Shown here: positions 25,896 through 35,657 of the stretch, piece after piece
How positions within the stretch are numbered: position 1 is the first letter of the stretch
Layout of the letters: every line of letters starts with the position of its first letter
DNA from: Bradyrhizobium sp. WSM1743
GTDB lineage: Bacteria > Pseudomonadota > Alphaproteobacteria > Rhizobiales > Xanthobacteraceae
Length of the DNA stretch: 64,000 nucleotides
Reading direction: 5' to 3'
Assembly: GCF_000473065.1 (NCBI RefSeq)
Contig: NZ_AXAZ01000004.1
Span: 180,989-244,988, forward strand
Position numbers and translations under genes: made by a program
The notes under the pieces: model-generated
Told to the model about the DNA's origin: nothing
Databases searched by the model: none
The model's input: only the letters and a program-made list of their open reading frames with translations

Positions 25896-26114
25896 ATGAG
25901 TGACGAGACGAAAGCAAAGGTCGGACGCCGCGATTTCCTTCGCAAGGTCGGCTTGGGCACGGCCGGTGTCGGCGCGACGCTTGCGACACCGTTGGTCGGG
26001 TCCGCGCAGGCGGACAGCGAAAACAACGATGAGAAGCGCAAGGCGCGCTACAAGGAATCCGATCACGTGAAGGCTTTTTACCGCGTCAATCGTTATCCGG
26101 CCAAGGGAGGTTGA
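25896..26114 (+). CDS. Formate dehydrogenase-region small Tat protein
   Basis: A 72-residue protein with a twin-arginine signal (VGRRDFLRKVGLGTAG), a hydrophobic core and a short charged tail ending YRVNRYPAKGG. It belongs to the small twin-arginine family that occurs directly upstream of formate dehydrogenase alpha subunits. It is presumably exported folded or used as a maturation decoy or subunit; its function is unknown. The ATG at 25896 follows GGGAGAG. Its stop is 2 bp before the alpha-subunit start, and GGGAGG for that gene lies within its final codons. Confidence 0.8.
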   Translation: MSDETKAKVGRRDFLRKVGLGTAGVGATLATPLVGSAQADSENNDEKRKARYKESDHVKAFYRVNRYPAKGG

Positions 26115-26116
26115 CC

Positions 26117-29059
26117 GTGCTGATCAAGCGAACACACCAGCATTCCCCGCGCCAGGGCTCCGTTGTCGAGTCCCTTGCGGGACAGGCCGGCGGTCTCGAC
26201 CGCCGCAGCTTCCTGCGCAAATCCGGTGTTGCCGGCGGCGCGCTTGCTGCGCTTGGCACCATGCCGCTCGGCAGCGTGCGTAAGGCCGAAGCAGCTAACG
26301 CCGGTCCGCTCACCGCAGGCGCGACCGTCCGCAAGAGCATCTGCACGCATTGCGCGGTTGGCTGCACGGTGACGGCCGAGGTCTTGAACGGCGTATGGAT
26401 CGGCCAGGAGCCCAGCTGGGATTCGCCGATCAACCGCGGCTCGCATTGCGCCAAGGGCGCTTCGGTGCGCGAACTCGTGCACAGCGAGCGTCGGCTGCGC
26501 TATCCGATGAAGCTGGTGGGTGGGCAGTGGACCCGCGTGTCCTGGGACACCGCGATCAACGAGATCGGAGACAAGCTTCAAGCTGTACGCGAGAAGTCGG
26601 GTCCCGATTCCGTCTATTGGCTCGGCTCGGCCAAGATGACCAACGAAGGCGCCTACCTGTTCCGCAAGCTCGGTGCGTTCTGGGGGACCAACAACACCGA
26701 TCACCAGGCTCGCATCTGCCATTCGACTACCGTCACCGGCGTCGCCAATACCTGGGGCTACGGCGCGATGACCAACAGCTACAATGATATCCGCAATGCG
26801 AAGACACAGGTCGTCTTGGGCGGCAATCCGGCCGAAGCGCATCCGGTGTCGCTGCAACATCTGCTCGAGGGCAAGGAGCTGCAAAAGGCCAACTTTGTCG
26901 TCATCGACCCGCGCCTGACGCGCACGGCCGCGCATGCGACCGAATATGTGCGGATGCGGCCGGGCACCGACATCCCGGTGCTCTACGGCATGATGTGGCA
27001 CATTCTCCAGAACGGCTGGGAGGACAAGGAGTTCATCCGCCAGCGCGTCTACGGTTTCGACGACATCAAGAAAGAGGTTGAGAAGTGGCCTCCGGAAGAA
27101 GTCGAGCGCGTCACCGGCATTCCGGGCGAGCAGCTCAAGCGCGTCGCCAAGATGTTCGCCACCGAGAAGCCGGCAACCCTCATCTGGGCCATGGGCCAGA
27201 CTCAGAAGACCGTCGGCACCGCCAATGTGCGGGCGAGCTGCATCGCGCTCCTGATGACCGGCAATGTCGGTAAGGCCGGCGCGGGCGCCAACATCTTCCG
27301 TGGCCATGACAACGTGCAGGGTGCAACCGATGTCGGACTCGATATCGTCACGCTGCCGTTCTACTACGGCCTCGCCGAAGGCGCCTGGAAGCATTGGTCG
27401 CGGGTCTGGGAGGTCGACTACGACTTCCTGAAGTCGCGCTTCGACTCCAAGCAGATCATGGAAACTCCCGGCATTCCGCTGACCCGCTGGTTCGAGGCGG
27501 TGACGCTGCCGAAGGATCAGGTCGCGCAGAAGGACAATGTGAAGGCGGTGTTCGTGCAGGGACACGCCTCCAACAGCATCACCCGCATTCCTGAGTCCCT
27601 CAATGGTCTGAAGGCGCTCGAGCTGCTCGTCATTGCCGACCCGCACCCGACGACCTGGGCCTCGCTCGCCGTCGAGGCGGGACGCAAGGATGGCGTCTAC
27701 ATTCTGCCGGTCGCCACGCAATTCGAGTGCAAGGGGTCGCGCGTCGCCTCCAACCGCTCGCTGCAATGGGGCGAGCAGATCGTGAAGCCAATCTTTGAAT
27801 CGAAGGATGATCTCGAGGTCATCTATCTGATGGCGAAGAAGCTCGGCTTCGCCGACCAGATGTTCAAGAAAATCAAGGTCGAGAGCAATCTTCCTGAAGC
27901 GGAGGATGTGCTGCGCGAGATGAACCGCGGCAGCTGGTCGACCGGCTATTGCGGGCAATCGCCCGAGCGCCTCAAGGCGCACATGAAGAACCAGGCCAAG
28001 TTCGATATGCTGACGATGCGGGCGCCGAAGGACGATCCCGAGGTCGGCGGCGACTATTACGGTCTGCCCTGGCCGTGCTGGGGGTCACCGGAGGTCAAGC
28101 ATCCCGGTACGCCGCTGCTCTACAACACCAATCTGCACGTGATGGACGGCGGCGGCACGTTCCGGCCGCGGTTCGGCATCGAGCGCGAGGAGAAGCTGCC
28201 GGACGGCACGACCCGGAAGGTGAGCCTGCTTGCGGACGGCTCGTACTCGTTGGGGTCGGGAATTCAGGACGGCTACCCGGAGTTCACGCTGGCGAGCCTG
28301 AAGAAGCTCGGCTGGGGCACCGAGCTCACCGAATCGGAAATGGCCGTGATCAACAAGATCAATCCCGCCAATCCGGACACTGTGTCGTGGGCACTGGACC
28401 TGTCGGGAGGCATCCAGCGCGTGGCGCTGGCGCATGGCTGCGTTCCCTACGGCAACGGCAAGGCACGCATGAATGCCTTCGGCTTGCCCGATCCGATTCC
28501 TGTTCACCGCGAGCCGATCTACACGCCGCGCGTCGACCTCGTCGCCAAATATCCGACGCTGCCCGACGCCAAGCAGTTCCGGATGCCGAATATCGGGTTC
28601 TCCGTGCAGAAGGCAGCCGTGGAGAAGGGAATTGCAAAACAGTTCCCGCTCATCCTCTCATCCGGTCGTCTGGTCGAATATGAGGGCGGCGGCGAGGAGA
28701 CCCGAACCAACCCGTGGCTTGCCGAATTGCAGCAGGACATGTTCATCGAGATCAATCCTGCCGATGCCGCCGACCGCGGTGTCAAGGACGGTGGCTGGGT
28801 TTGGGTCACCGGTGCCGAGAACAATTCGAGGGCGAGGATGAAAGCGCTCGTCACCGAGCGCGTGGGCAGGGGCGTTGCCTGGATGCCATTCCACTTCGGC
28901 GGCTGGCTCGCGGGCAAGGATCTTCGCGGCAATTATCCCAAGGGCACCGACCCGATCGTGCTCGGCGAAAGCGCCAACACGATCACCACCTACGGATACG
29001 ACCCCGCGACGGGTATGCAGGAGCCCAAGGTCACTCTCTGCCAAATCGCGGCGGCTTAG
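26117..29059 (+). CDS. Formate dehydrogenase catalytic (alpha) subunit, Cys type
   Basis: A 980-residue Mo/W-bis-MGD oxidoreductase that oxidises formate to CO2 in the periplasm. The Tat signal has RRSFLRK (twin Arg 29-30). The 4Fe-4S ligands are C76, C79, C83 and C111 (ICTHCAVGC...HCAKG). Catalytic Cys201-His202 lie in QARICHSTTV, so this is the cysteine, not selenocysteine, form. The dinucleotide-binding domain is at the C-terminus (GWVWVTGAENNSRARMKALV). I place the start at GTG 26117 because GGGAGG (26105-26110) is then 6 nt away; a TTG at 26111 would touch it. It is followed by beta and gamma subunits, an FdnGHI-like membrane complex that feeds electrons to quinone. Confidence 0.93.
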   Translation: MLIKRTHQHSPRQGSVVESLAGQAGGLDRRSFLRKSGVAGGALAALGTMPLGSVRKAEAANAGPLTAGATVRKSICTHCAVGCTVTAEVLNGVWIGQEPSWDSPINRGSHCAKGASVRELVHSERRLRYPMKLVGGQWTRVSWDTAINEIGDKLQAVREKSGPDSVYWLGSAKMTNEGAYLFRKLGAFWGTNNTDHQARICHSTTVTGVANTWGYGAMTNSYNDIRNAKTQVVLGGNPAEAHPVSLQHLLEGKELQKANFVVIDPRLTRTAAHATEYVRMRPGTDIPVLYGMMWHILQNGWEDKEFIRQRVYGFDDIKKEVEKWPPEEVERVTGIPGEQLKRVAKMFATEKPATLIWAMGQTQKTVGTANVRASCIALLMTGNVGKAGAGANIFRGHDNVQGATDVGLDIVTLPFYYGLAEGAWKHWSRVWEVDYDFLKSRFDSKQIMETPGIPLTRWFEAVTLPKDQVAQKDNVKAVFVQGHASNSITRIPESLNGLKALELLVIADPHPTTWASLAVEAGRKDGVYILPVATQFECKGSRVASNRSLQWGEQIVKPIFESKDDLEVIYLMAKKLGFADQMFKKIKVESNLPEAEDVLREMNRGSWSTGYCGQSPERLKAHMKNQAKFDMLTMRAPKDDPEVGGDYYGLPWPCWGSPEVKHPGTPLLYNTNLHVMDGGGTFRPRFGIEREEKLPDGTTRKVSLLADGSYSLGSGIQDGYPEFTLASLKKLGWGTELTESEMAVINKINPANPDTVSWALDLSGGIQRVALAHGCVPYGNGKARMNAFGLPDPIPVHREPIYTPRVDLVAKYPTLPDAKQFRMPNIGFSVQKAAVEKGIAKQFPLILSSGRLVEYEGGGEETRTNPWLAELQQDMFIEINPADAADRGVKDGGWVWVTGAENNSRARMKALVTERVGRGVAWMPFHFGGWLAGKDLRGNYPKGTDPIVLGESANTITTYGYDPATGMQEPKVTLCQIAAA

Positions 29060-29070
29060 GAGTAACGACG

Positions 29071-29667
29071 ATGGCACGTATGAAATTTCTCTGCGACGCC
29101 GATCGCTGCATCGAGTGCAACGCTTGCGTCACCGCCTGCAAGAACGAGCACGAGGTGCCCTGGGGCATCAACCGGCGCCGCGTCGTCACCATCAACGACG
29201 GCAAGCCTGGCGAGCGCTCGATCTCGATGGCCTGCATGCACTGCACGGACGCGCCCTGTGCGGCCGTGTGTCCGGTGAACTGCTTCTACACCACGGCCGA
29301 TGCTGTGGTGCTGCACTCCAAGGACCTCTGCATCGGCTGCGGCTATTGTTTCTACGCCTGTCCGTTCGGGGCTCCGCAATATCCGAAGGTCGGGAACTTC
29401 GGCTCGCGCGGCAAGATGGACAAATGCACCTATTGCGCCGGCGGCCCGGAAGCCGACGGCAGCAAGGAGGAATACGAGAAATACGGTGCGAACCGGCTGG
29501 CCGAAGGCAAGCTGCCGCTGTGTGCCGAAATGTGCTCGACCAAGTCCCTGCTTGCGGGCGACGGCGAGATCATTGCGCAGATCTACAAGGAGCGCGTCAT
29601 GAAGCGCGGCTATGGCTCGGGTGCGTGGGGCTGGAAGACCGCATATCGCGAGACGATCGAGTCCTGA
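29071..29667 (+). CDS. Formate dehydrogenase iron-sulfur (beta) subunit
   Basis: A 198-residue ferredoxin-like subunit with four 4Fe-4S sites: CIECNACVTAC, CMHCTDAPCAAVC, CIGCGYCFYACPFG and a split CTYC...CAEMC site. It relays electrons from the catalytic subunit to the membrane cytochrome b subunit. It is shorter than E. coli FdnH and lacks the C-terminal membrane anchor, which is common for alphaproteobacterial versions. AGGAG precedes the ATG at 29071 by about 7 nt, and the gap to the alpha-subunit stop is 11 bp. Confidence 0.93.
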   Translation: MARMKFLCDADRCIECNACVTACKNEHEVPWGINRRRVVTINDGKPGERSISMACMHCTDAPCAAVCPVNCFYTTADAVVLHSKDLCIGCGYCFYACPFGAPQYPKVGNFGSRGKMDKCTYCAGGPEADGSKEEYEKYGANRLAEGKLPLCAEMCSTKSLLAGDGEIIAQIYKERVMKRGYGSGAWGWKTAYRETIES

Positions 29668-29698
29668 CCAACGTCGCGCGAACATTGAGGAGGAGCTC

Positions 29699-30706
29699 AT
29701 GGTATCGTTTGCAAGATTCGTTCGGCTGGCTGTCGGAGCTTGTGCATTACTCCTCCTCATCGTGGCAGTGCCGGCACCGCTGGGCGCCCAGCAGGTCAAT
29801 CCGACCGCGAGCTCGGTCAAGGAGCAGCAGCTCTTGCAGGAGCTGAACCGGATCCAGGGTCGGGTCAGCATCCCTGATCAGAGGTCCGGCGTTCTCGAGC
29901 AGCCGCAGGGACGGCAATGGCGCGAGTTCCACAATGTCACGCTGCGCTGGATCGGCGGCATCGCGATCATCGGCATGCTGGCGGTGCTCGTGATCTTCTA
30001 TCTCACCCGCGGCATGGTGCGCCTCGAAAGTGGACGGTCCGGCCGCACCCTCGTGCGCTTCAACGTCTATGAACGTTTCGTGCACTGGATGACCGCCACC
30101 TGCTTCATCATTCTGGCGATCTCCGGACTGAACATCACCTTTGGCCGACCGTTGCTATTGCCGCTGATCGGCTTCGAGAACTTCTCTGAATGGTCGCTAT
30201 GGGCCAAGTACGCCCACAACTATCTGAGCTTCCCGTTCACCATTGGCGTCGTCCTCATCCTGTTGATGTGGATCGGCGGCAATATTCCGAACAAGGTGGA
30301 CGTCGAGTGGCTGAAGCGGGGCGGCGGCATGATCGGACATGATCATCCCCCGGCGTACCGCTTCAACGCCGGCCAGAAGGCGATCTACTGGATCGTCGTG
30401 ATCGGCGGCGGTCTGGTTGCTGCGAGCGGCTATGTCCTGATGTTCCCGTTCTACACGACGGGGATCGAAGGCATGCAGCTGGCTCAGATCGTCCACTCGA
30501 TCGTGGCGGTCCTGTTCGTCGCGGCGATGATCGCGCACATCTATATCGGCACCATCGGCATGGAAGGTGCGTTCGAGGCCATGGGCACGGGCGAAGTCGA
30601 CGTCAACTGGGCCCGCGAGCACCATAGCCTCTGGCTCGACGAGCAGGCGGCGCGAACGGGACCCAACGACGGACAACCGCAACCCGCAACCGCGGCGGCC
30701 GAATAG
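29699..30706 (+). CDS. Formate dehydrogenase cytochrome b556 (gamma) subunit
   Basis: A 335-residue membrane subunit. It has a cleavable signal (about 1-30), a periplasmic stretch of about 60 residues unlike E. coli FdnI, and then five membrane helices including the FdnI-like core VYERFVHWMTATCFIILAIS and YAHNYLSFPFTIGVVLILLM. Histidines in these helices (VHW, AHNY, VHSI, AHIYIG) are the likely heme b ligands. It passes electrons to the quinone pool. ATG 29699 follows GAGGAGG; a longer in-frame ORF from 29612 lacks the signal peptide context. A disordered Pro/Ala-rich tail ends the protein. Confidence 0.9.
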   Translation: MVSFARFVRLAVGACALLLLIVAVPAPLGAQQVNPTASSVKEQQLLQELNRIQGRVSIPDQRSGVLEQPQGRQWREFHNVTLRWIGGIAIIGMLAVLVIFYLTRGMVRLESGRSGRTLVRFNVYERFVHWMTATCFIILAISGLNITFGRPLLLPLIGFENFSEWSLWAKYAHNYLSFPFTIGVVLILLMWIGGNIPNKVDVEWLKRGGGMIGHDHPPAYRFNAGQKAIYWIVVIGGGLVAASGYVLMFPFYTTGIEGMQLAQIVHSIVAVLFVAAMIAHIYIGTIGMEGAFEAMGTGEVDVNWAREHHSLWLDEQAARTGPNDGQPQPATAAAE

Positions 30707-30734
30707 GACGAGCTCGAAAAGCGGCCAGTCCACT

Positions 30735-30938
30735 CTATTGACCCGGCTCTTTCGCAAACAAGACGGAGCGGTCCTGCAGCTCCTGCTCGGGAAGCTTGTT
30801 GGCCTGGCCTGTCTGCATGTCTTGAATGGATGCCATGCCGTGCTGACCGAAATGGAACAGTGCATGCGATCTGAGGACGTTGCTGGCCGCACCGGCGAGA
30901 AGCAGGGCTGCAATGAGCGAGAGCATGAGGCGTTTCAT
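30735..30938 (-). CDS. Small secreted protein (67 aa), CRP-site upstream
   Basis: A 67-residue ORF with a strong signal peptide (MKRLMLSLIAALLLAGAASN) and a short polar mature part containing His residues (HALFHFGQHGMASI). GGAG lies six nt before the ATG at 30936-30938, so this start is preferred to the ATG six bases upstream. It converges on the formate dehydrogenase gamma gene with 28 bp between stops. A perfect TGTGA-N6-TCACA site lies about 60-75 bp upstream. No family is recognised. Confidence 0.55.
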   Translation of the reverse strand: MKRLMLSLIAALLLAGAASNVLRSHALFHFGQHGMASIQDMQTGQANKLPEQELQDRSVLFAKEPGQ

Positions 30939-30999
30939 GCGCATCTCCGTCTGCCATCTCCACCCGGCATGACGAATACATCCAGATTGTACTGCCGCA

Positions 31000-31015
31000 T
31001 GTGAGCCACTTCACA
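31000..31015. promoter_or_regulatory. CRP-type binding site TGTGA-N6-TCACA
   Basis: TGTGA (31000-31004) and TCACA (31011-31015) with a 6-nt spacer match the CRP half-site consensus exactly, and the dyad extends one step further on each side of the ends (GCA/TGC). It is centred about 70 bp upstream of the small secreted protein start (30938), a position suited to activation. The rest of the gap from 30939 to 31265 shows no gene. Confidence 0.6.
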
Positions 31016-31265
31016 TGCGATCGGTTCCACATGGGTTGAAACGGACCCTGTTCTTGAAGCATCCAGCACTTGCGCCATGAACATGCAATTTGCCGTCAGA
31101 TTGGATGGCGCCGTGCGGCGCGCTTATCTGTGATCTGCTGCCGAGCGTCAATTGGGGTCACTGTGGCCGGGGCGTTTTAGGTTTGGTCAGGTCGCGGACC
31201 CTGCACGAGCGTTCTGCTGCGGGGCACTCACTGAATGATCTGCCGTCACGCCTGAGCGGACATCA

Positions 31266-32309
31266 TCAGCCGGTCGCGTGCTGGATAGCGCGTCTGCGCG
31301 GAGCAATGGCGGGCACGAGTGCGGGCGATTCCGCGGCGAGACGCATCGCAAAGTAAGCGATGGTCGCTTGAAGACCGTCCTTCAGTGCTACCCGCGGACG
31401 CCATCCCAAAATCTTCTCCGCGGCATCGATCACGGGCTTGCGTCGCTTGGGATCGTCCTTTGGCAGGGCTTCGAAGCGCAGCGGGGAGGTCGAGTCAGTG
31501 CAGGCCAGCACTTCCCGAGCGATTGCCTCGATCGTGACCTCGTGCGGATTGCCGAGATTGCATGGACCAGTGACCGAGGCGGGGCTCTCCATCAAGAGCT
31601 GAAGCCCCCGCACGAGATCGTCGACGAAGCAGAAGCTGCGGGTTTGCGTGCCCTGGCCGTAGATCGTGATCGGCTCTCCGCGCAAGGCTTGCACGATGAA
31701 GTTGGAGACGACGCGTCCGTCATTCTCGAGCATGCGCGGGCCATAGGTATTGAAGATGCGCGCGACCTTGATCTCGGTGCCGTGCATGCGCCGGTAGTCG
31801 AACATCAGCGTCTCCGCGGCGCGCTTACCCTCGTCGTAGCAGGCCCGCGGCCCGATCGGGTTGACGTTGCCGAGATAGGACTCCGGCTGCGGATGCACCT
31901 CGGGGTCGCCGTAGACCTCGCTGGTAGAGGCCTGAAGGACCCTGGCGCGCTTCTGCCGCGCGAGTTCGAGCAGGTTGATCGAGCCGAGCACGCAGGTTTT
32001 CATCGTCCCGACAGGATCGGTCTGATAGTGCCGGGGGGAGGCCGGGCAGGCGAGGCTGTAGATCCGGTCGACATCGCTCTCGATCTCGATGGGATCGCGA
32101 ACATCATGCTCGATGAAACGGAAATTCGGGTGATTGAGCAGCGGCCGGATGTTGTCGGCCGTTCCCGTGAACAAATTGTCGAGGCAGATCACCATGCTGC
32201 CGCGTTGCAGGAGCGCGTCGCAGAGATGCGATCCGATGAAGCCGGCACCGCCGGCGACCAGGACCGTCGGCGAGCGGCGGGAGGCGTGGATGCGGGTCTG
32301 GAGTGTCAT
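31266..32309 (-). CDS. UDP-glucuronate decarboxylase (UDP-xylose synthase) type epimerase
   Basis: A 347-residue extended SDR. It has the Rossmann motif [19 protein letters not shown], and [20 protein letters not shown] is diagnostic of UDP-glucuronate decarboxylases. [16 protein letters not shown] holds the Ser/Thr, YDEGKRAAE is the YxxxK, and [11 protein letters not shown] follows. It would convert UDP-glucuronate to UDP-xylose, the donor for xylosylation by a neighbouring glycosyltransferase. It is the last gene of the leftward operon that starts at 40219. AAGGCAA precedes ATG 32309, and an ORF running further upstream is out of the real frame use. There are 11 bp between it and the upstream gene's stop. 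Confidence 0.9.
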   Translation of the reverse strand: MTLQTRIHASRRSPTVLVAGGAGFIGSHLCDALLQRGSMVICLDNLFTGTADNIRPLLNHPNFRFIEHDVRDPIEIESDVDRIYSLACPASPRHYQTDPVGTMKTCVLGSINLLELARQKRARVLQASTSEVYGDPEVHPQPESYLGNVNPIGPRACYDEGKRAAETLMFDYRRMHGTEIKVARIFNTYGPRMLENDGRVVSNFIVQALRGEPITIYGQGTQTRSFCFVDDLVRGLQLLMESPASVTGPCNLGNPHEVTIEAIAREVLACTDSTSPLRFEALPKDDPKRRKPVIDAAEKILGWRPRVALKDGLQATIAYFAMRLAAESPALVPAIAPRRRAIQHATG

Positions 32310-32320
32310 GGTATTGCCTT

Positions 32321-33445
32321 TCAGAGTTCTGCGACCTGCATGGGGCGAGCGACGGGAAGAGGCGCCGTCTTGCGGCGGCGCCGCGCGAATGCCTCGGCGT
32401 AATAGGTCTCGAGCTGCCGAGCGCGATGGTCTGGGGTGTGATCGGCGAGAACCCGCCGCCGCGCGTTGTGAGCGATGGTGCGCCGTTGCTCTTCCGGCAT
32501 GTCGCGCAGGATCGCGATGACCTCGCGTGGGCTGGATGCCAGCAGGATTTCGCGCGACGGCGCGAAGATCGTCTCGATCCCGGGCCATCGGTCCGAGATC
32601 ACCGGCGTGCCGCAGGCGGCGGCCTCGAACAACCGGACGCTCGGTGAGAAGCCCAACGCTTTCATGTCTGCGCGGGTGGCATTCAGGGAGTAGCGTTGGG
32701 CGGCGTAGAACGTCGGATGCTGTTTTGGCGGGAGGTGCTCGATCCGGACGACGTTGGCGGGCCAGGCGATATGTTCGGGATACTGCGCGCCGGCGACGAC
32801 GAATTGTTCCGACGGCAGCGTGCGCGCCGGTGCAAGCAGCAACTCGTCGAGAACCGGCTGCCGGTCCTCGCTGTAGGTCCCGAGATAGCCGAGAGCCCAT
32901 TTCGGCTGCGCCCGCTTCGGTGCGTAGACCTCCGCGTCCGCGCTGCAATAAAGGACACGCGCGAGCGGACTGCCGTAGCTCTGCTCGATCATGCCGGGCA
33001 CCGGTCCGCCGGTGAAGGACAGATAAAGATCGAAGCGCGGGATCATCGCGGCCGAAAGATAATTGAGGCCCTGCTCGAGCCTCGCCAGCGTGACCGGCGT
33101 GTCGATGTCGTAGAATGCCGTGACTCCCCTCGCATGGGTCGTCGTCCATTCGGCAATCGCGATGCCGTCAGGAACGTAGGAGCCGATGATCACCAGATCG
33201 GCACCGCGGATCAGCTTGCCGAACCGGCGCGGAATGTCTTTCAACGATTGGTATAGCTCGACAGTCCAGGCAGGGGGCTTGGTCAGGTCGCGGTGATCCC
33301 GATACCAGGGCACGTCCCGCTCCAGGAACGTGACGCGGTGTCCTCGTCGCGCCAGGGCTTCGATCAGGGCGCGGTAGGTCGTGGCGTGACCGTTGCCCCA
33401 GGACGAAGTGACCGAAAGTCCGATGACGACGATGGAGAGATTCAT
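32321..33445 (-). CDS. CgeB-like glycosyltransferase (paralogue 1)
   Basis: A 374-residue GT-B-fold protein of the CgeB/DUF3880 plus Glyco_trans_1_2 type. It opens [20 protein letters not shown] and has [20 protein letters not shown] and [20 protein letters not shown]. The donor-site stretch is [20 protein letters not shown] with the Glu expected to hold the nucleotide sugar ribose. It closely resembles the product at 44123 (the same SSWGNGHAT and GTYSEDRQ). The ATG at 33443-33445 overlaps the preceding gene's stop by 4 bp. Donor and acceptor are unknown, but UDP-xylose made by the next gene is possible. Confidence 0.85.
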   Translation of the reverse strand: MNLSIVVIGLSVTSSWGNGHATTYRALIEALARRGHRVTFLERDVPWYRDHRDLTKPPAWTVELYQSLKDIPRRFGKLIRGADLVIIGSYVPDGIAIAEWTTTHARGVTAFYDIDTPVTLARLEQGLNYLSAAMIPRFDLYLSFTGGPVPGMIEQSYGSPLARVLYCSADAEVYAPKRAQPKWALGYLGTYSEDRQPVLDELLLAPARTLPSEQFVVAGAQYPEHIAWPANVVRIEHLPPKQHPTFYAAQRYSLNATRADMKALGFSPSVRLFEAAACGTPVISDRWPGIETIFAPSREILLASSPREVIAILRDMPEEQRRTIAHNARRRVLADHTPDHRARQLETYYAEAFARRRRKTAPLPVARPMQVAEL

Positions 33446-34530
33446 TCTGCTGCCTCGATTCGCGAGCTGCTGGCGACGAAGAGATCGTTGAACTGGCACG
33501 CGCGCTGCCGGTAAGTGTGCTGACTGAGGATGCGCGCGCGGGCGCGGCGGGCGATCGACCGGGCCCGCTCTGGATTGAGCGCTGCGAGGTGCTCTGCGAC
33601 CTCGGCTCCCTCAGCGGCGACCAGCACCTCGCGGCCGGATTCGAGAAAATGATCGATGCCGGCCCATTCATCGGTGATCAGGCAGGCGCCGGCGCCGATC
33701 GCTTCGAACACCCGCGTTGGCGGGGAGAAACCGTAGCGCGCCATGCTGTCGCGATTGACGTTCAGCGTGGCGAGAGCGGAGCCGAAGAACGCGTTGTGAT
33801 CGGCGGTGCCGACATGACCGACCTTGCGCAGATTGGCGGAGGTGTCCTTGTCGTCCCAGCCGGAGCCGCCGAGCACGAAGGATTTTTCGGGCAGGTGGCG
33901 TGCGACGTCCAGGAAGAAGTGATCGACGCGCGTCTCGCGATCAGGTAGGCGGTTCGCCAGCAGGCTGAGATCGCAGGCGAAGCGCGGATTGGGCGGCGCC
34001 GGAAAATGCGTGGCCGGATCGAGCGCATTGTAGATCGGCACGCAGTCCCGCGCGCCCATCGATCGGTAGGCCGATACGACGCCGTCGCCGCCGCCATAGG
34101 TCAGGACCATATCGTAGGACGGGATGGCGCGACGCAGGTGATGCTGCGGATCGCTTTCCATCGCTTCGAGTGTCGCGGGAGCATCGACGTCCCAATAGAT
34201 CCGCATCAGCCGCGATGGCAGCGCAGCAACGGCGTTCTCCAGCTCCTGGTCAAAGACGCCGACGCCGCTGGCCTTGACCAGCATGTCAGCCGATTGCGCG
34301 GCGGCGCCGAGCGAGCGGCGCCAGCCGTCCGGGGTCGCGGGATAGACGATCACTTTGGCCCAGTTGGGATCGTCGATGTCGCGATGCGCCTGGCGCGCGA
34401 AGGCGTCTGGCTCGTAGAAGGTGATGTCGTGGCCAAGCGCCGCGATCTCCTTCAGCATACCGCGGTAATAGGTGGCGGCGCCGTTCCAGTAGGACGAGAC
34501 GAGGCTGGATCCGAAGAAGCAGATCTTCAT
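33442..34530 (-). CDS. CgeB-like glycosyltransferase (paralogue 2)
   Basis: A 362-residue CgeB-like GT-B protein: CFFGSSLVSSYWNGAATYYR, IYWDVDAPATLEAMESDPQH, VLTYGGGDGVVSAYRSMGAR and the donor-site FSPPTRVFEAIGAGACLITD. The opening SSxWNGxATxYR is shared with the other three paralogues here, so they arose by duplication. No signal peptide or membrane helix is seen, so it works at the cytoplasmic side. It overlaps both neighbours by 4 bp. Confidence 0.83.
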   Translation of the reverse strand: MKICFFGSSLVSSYWNGAATYYRGMLKEIAALGHDITFYEPDAFARQAHRDIDDPNWAKVIVYPATPDGWRRSLGAAAQSADMLVKASGVGVFDQELENAVAALPSRLMRIYWDVDAPATLEAMESDPQHHLRRAIPSYDMVLTYGGGDGVVSAYRSMGARDCVPIYNALDPATHFPAPPNPRFACDLSLLANRLPDRETRVDHFFLDVARHLPEKSFVLGGSGWDDKDTSANLRKVGHVGTADHNAFFGSALATLNVNRDSMARYGFSPPTRVFEAIGAGACLITDEWAGIDHFLESGREVLVAAEGAEVAEHLAALNPERARSIARRARARILSQHTYRQRACQFNDLFVASSSRIEAAE

Positions 34531-35657
34531 GCAACGGCTCCGATGTGGTGCTGAGGCTGTGGCGGGCGGCTTGAACCCCTGAGGCCCGACACGATGTCGA
34601 CGAGCTGCTCGGCGCGGTGACGGCAGGTATGACGATCCCGGATGGCTTTCAGGCCGGTCGCCACCATCGCGGAGGACAACTCGGGATCATCGATAACGGC
34701 ACGAAGCGCACGCTTCATCTGCGCGCCATCGGCAACGCTGAGATAGGCGTCCTCCGGGAACAGCCCTTCCGTATCCGACCAAGGCGCCGAGACCAGGGGA
34801 ATGCCGCACGCCAGCGCTTCGAACACGCGGATGGTCGGAATGCCCGGAAGCAGGGCTACGTAAGGCCCGCGCGGCACGTGGATTGTTGCGCGCGCGCCGG
34901 CGAAGACGACGGGGGCCCAGTGCGCCGGCAGCCAGCCGCCATAGCGGATACCTGCGCTCCTGATGGTGCGGAGAGCATCGTCCGAATAGCGCACGCCATG
35001 GACGCTCGCTTGGAGCTTCAGCTCCGCCACGGGTGCGACCAGAAACGCGTTCAGTTCGGCGCTGCGCTCGCCATCGCCCCAATTGCCGATCCAGACCAGA
35101 TCTTCGGAACGCTCAACCTGCGGCAGCGGATGATACAGTGCGACATCGGCCGCCTCGTGCCAGGTGAAGACGCGGTCAGCCCAGCCGAGCTTCAGGTAGA
35201 TCTGCCGAAGCACCTCGCCGAAGGCGAGCACGCCGTCGAACCCGTCGAGATCGAATTGCGCAAGCTCCTCGGGTGCGCTGACGGCGCGGTGATGGGTGTC
35301 GTGGAACAGCAGGGTGAAGGGCGCACCTTGCATCCGCCTGCGTCCGATCTGCGCGATGAGATCGGGCGAATTCCATTCATGCACGATAACGAGATCGGCA
35401 CCGTCCAGCGCCCGCTCGAGATCGAGCCTGGCATCGTAGCGGCGGATGTCGATGCCGGAAAAGAGGGCGGGAATATCCTCCATCGCATGACTGCCGCCCT
35501 CGCGGATGGCGTTCAGCCGGCTCCAGCCGTCAATGGGTTCGAACACGACGACCTCGTGCCCGAGCGCATGCAGCTCGCGCGCATAGCCACGCAGGAAATG
35601 CGCGTTGCCGTTGTTCCAGCACGAGGTGAACGCATGATAGAACAGGACGCATTTCAT
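34527..35657 (-). CDS. CgeB-like glycosyltransferase (paralogue 3)
   Basis: A 376-residue CgeB-like GT-B protein: VLFYHAFTSCWNNGNAHFLR, LVIVHEWNSPDLIAQIGRRR, LLFHDTHHRAVSAPEELAQF, LVWIGNWGDGERSAELNAFL and the donor-site TIRVFEALACGIPLVSAPWS. It is the most diverged of the four paralogues. It is coupled to its neighbours by 4-bp overlaps on both sides. It probably adds a different residue or linkage to the same oligosaccharide. Confidence 0.83.
   Translation of the reverse strand: MKCVLFYHAFTSCWNNGNAHFLRGYARELHALGHEVVVFEPIDGWSRLNAIREGGSHAMEDIPALFSGIDIRRYDARLDLERALDGADLVIVHEWNSPDLIAQIGRRRMQGAPFTLLFHDTHHRAVSAPEELAQFDLDGFDGVLAFGEVLRQIYLKLGWADRVFTWHEAADVALYHPLPQVERSEDLVWIGNWGDGERSAELNAFLVAPVAELKLQASVHGVRYSDDALRTIRSAGIRYGGWLPAHWAPVVFAGARATIHVPRGPYVALLPGIPTIRVFEALACGIPLVSAPWSDTEGLFPEDAYLSVADGAQMKRALRAVIDDPELSSAMVATGLKAIRDRHTCRHRAEQLVDIVSGLRGSSRPPQPQHHIGAVA

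Noticed and set aside
26717..26722. Possible selenocysteine in the formate dehydrogenase alpha subunit
   Set aside because: The active-site codon pair encodes Cys201-His202 with no in-frame TGA, so the enzyme is the cysteine type.
26093..27982. 629-residue minus-strand ORF antisense to the formate dehydrogenase alpha subunit
   Set aside because: It is a high-GC shadow: low-complexity composition, no domain, no ribosome site, and the opposite strand encodes an unambiguous enzyme.
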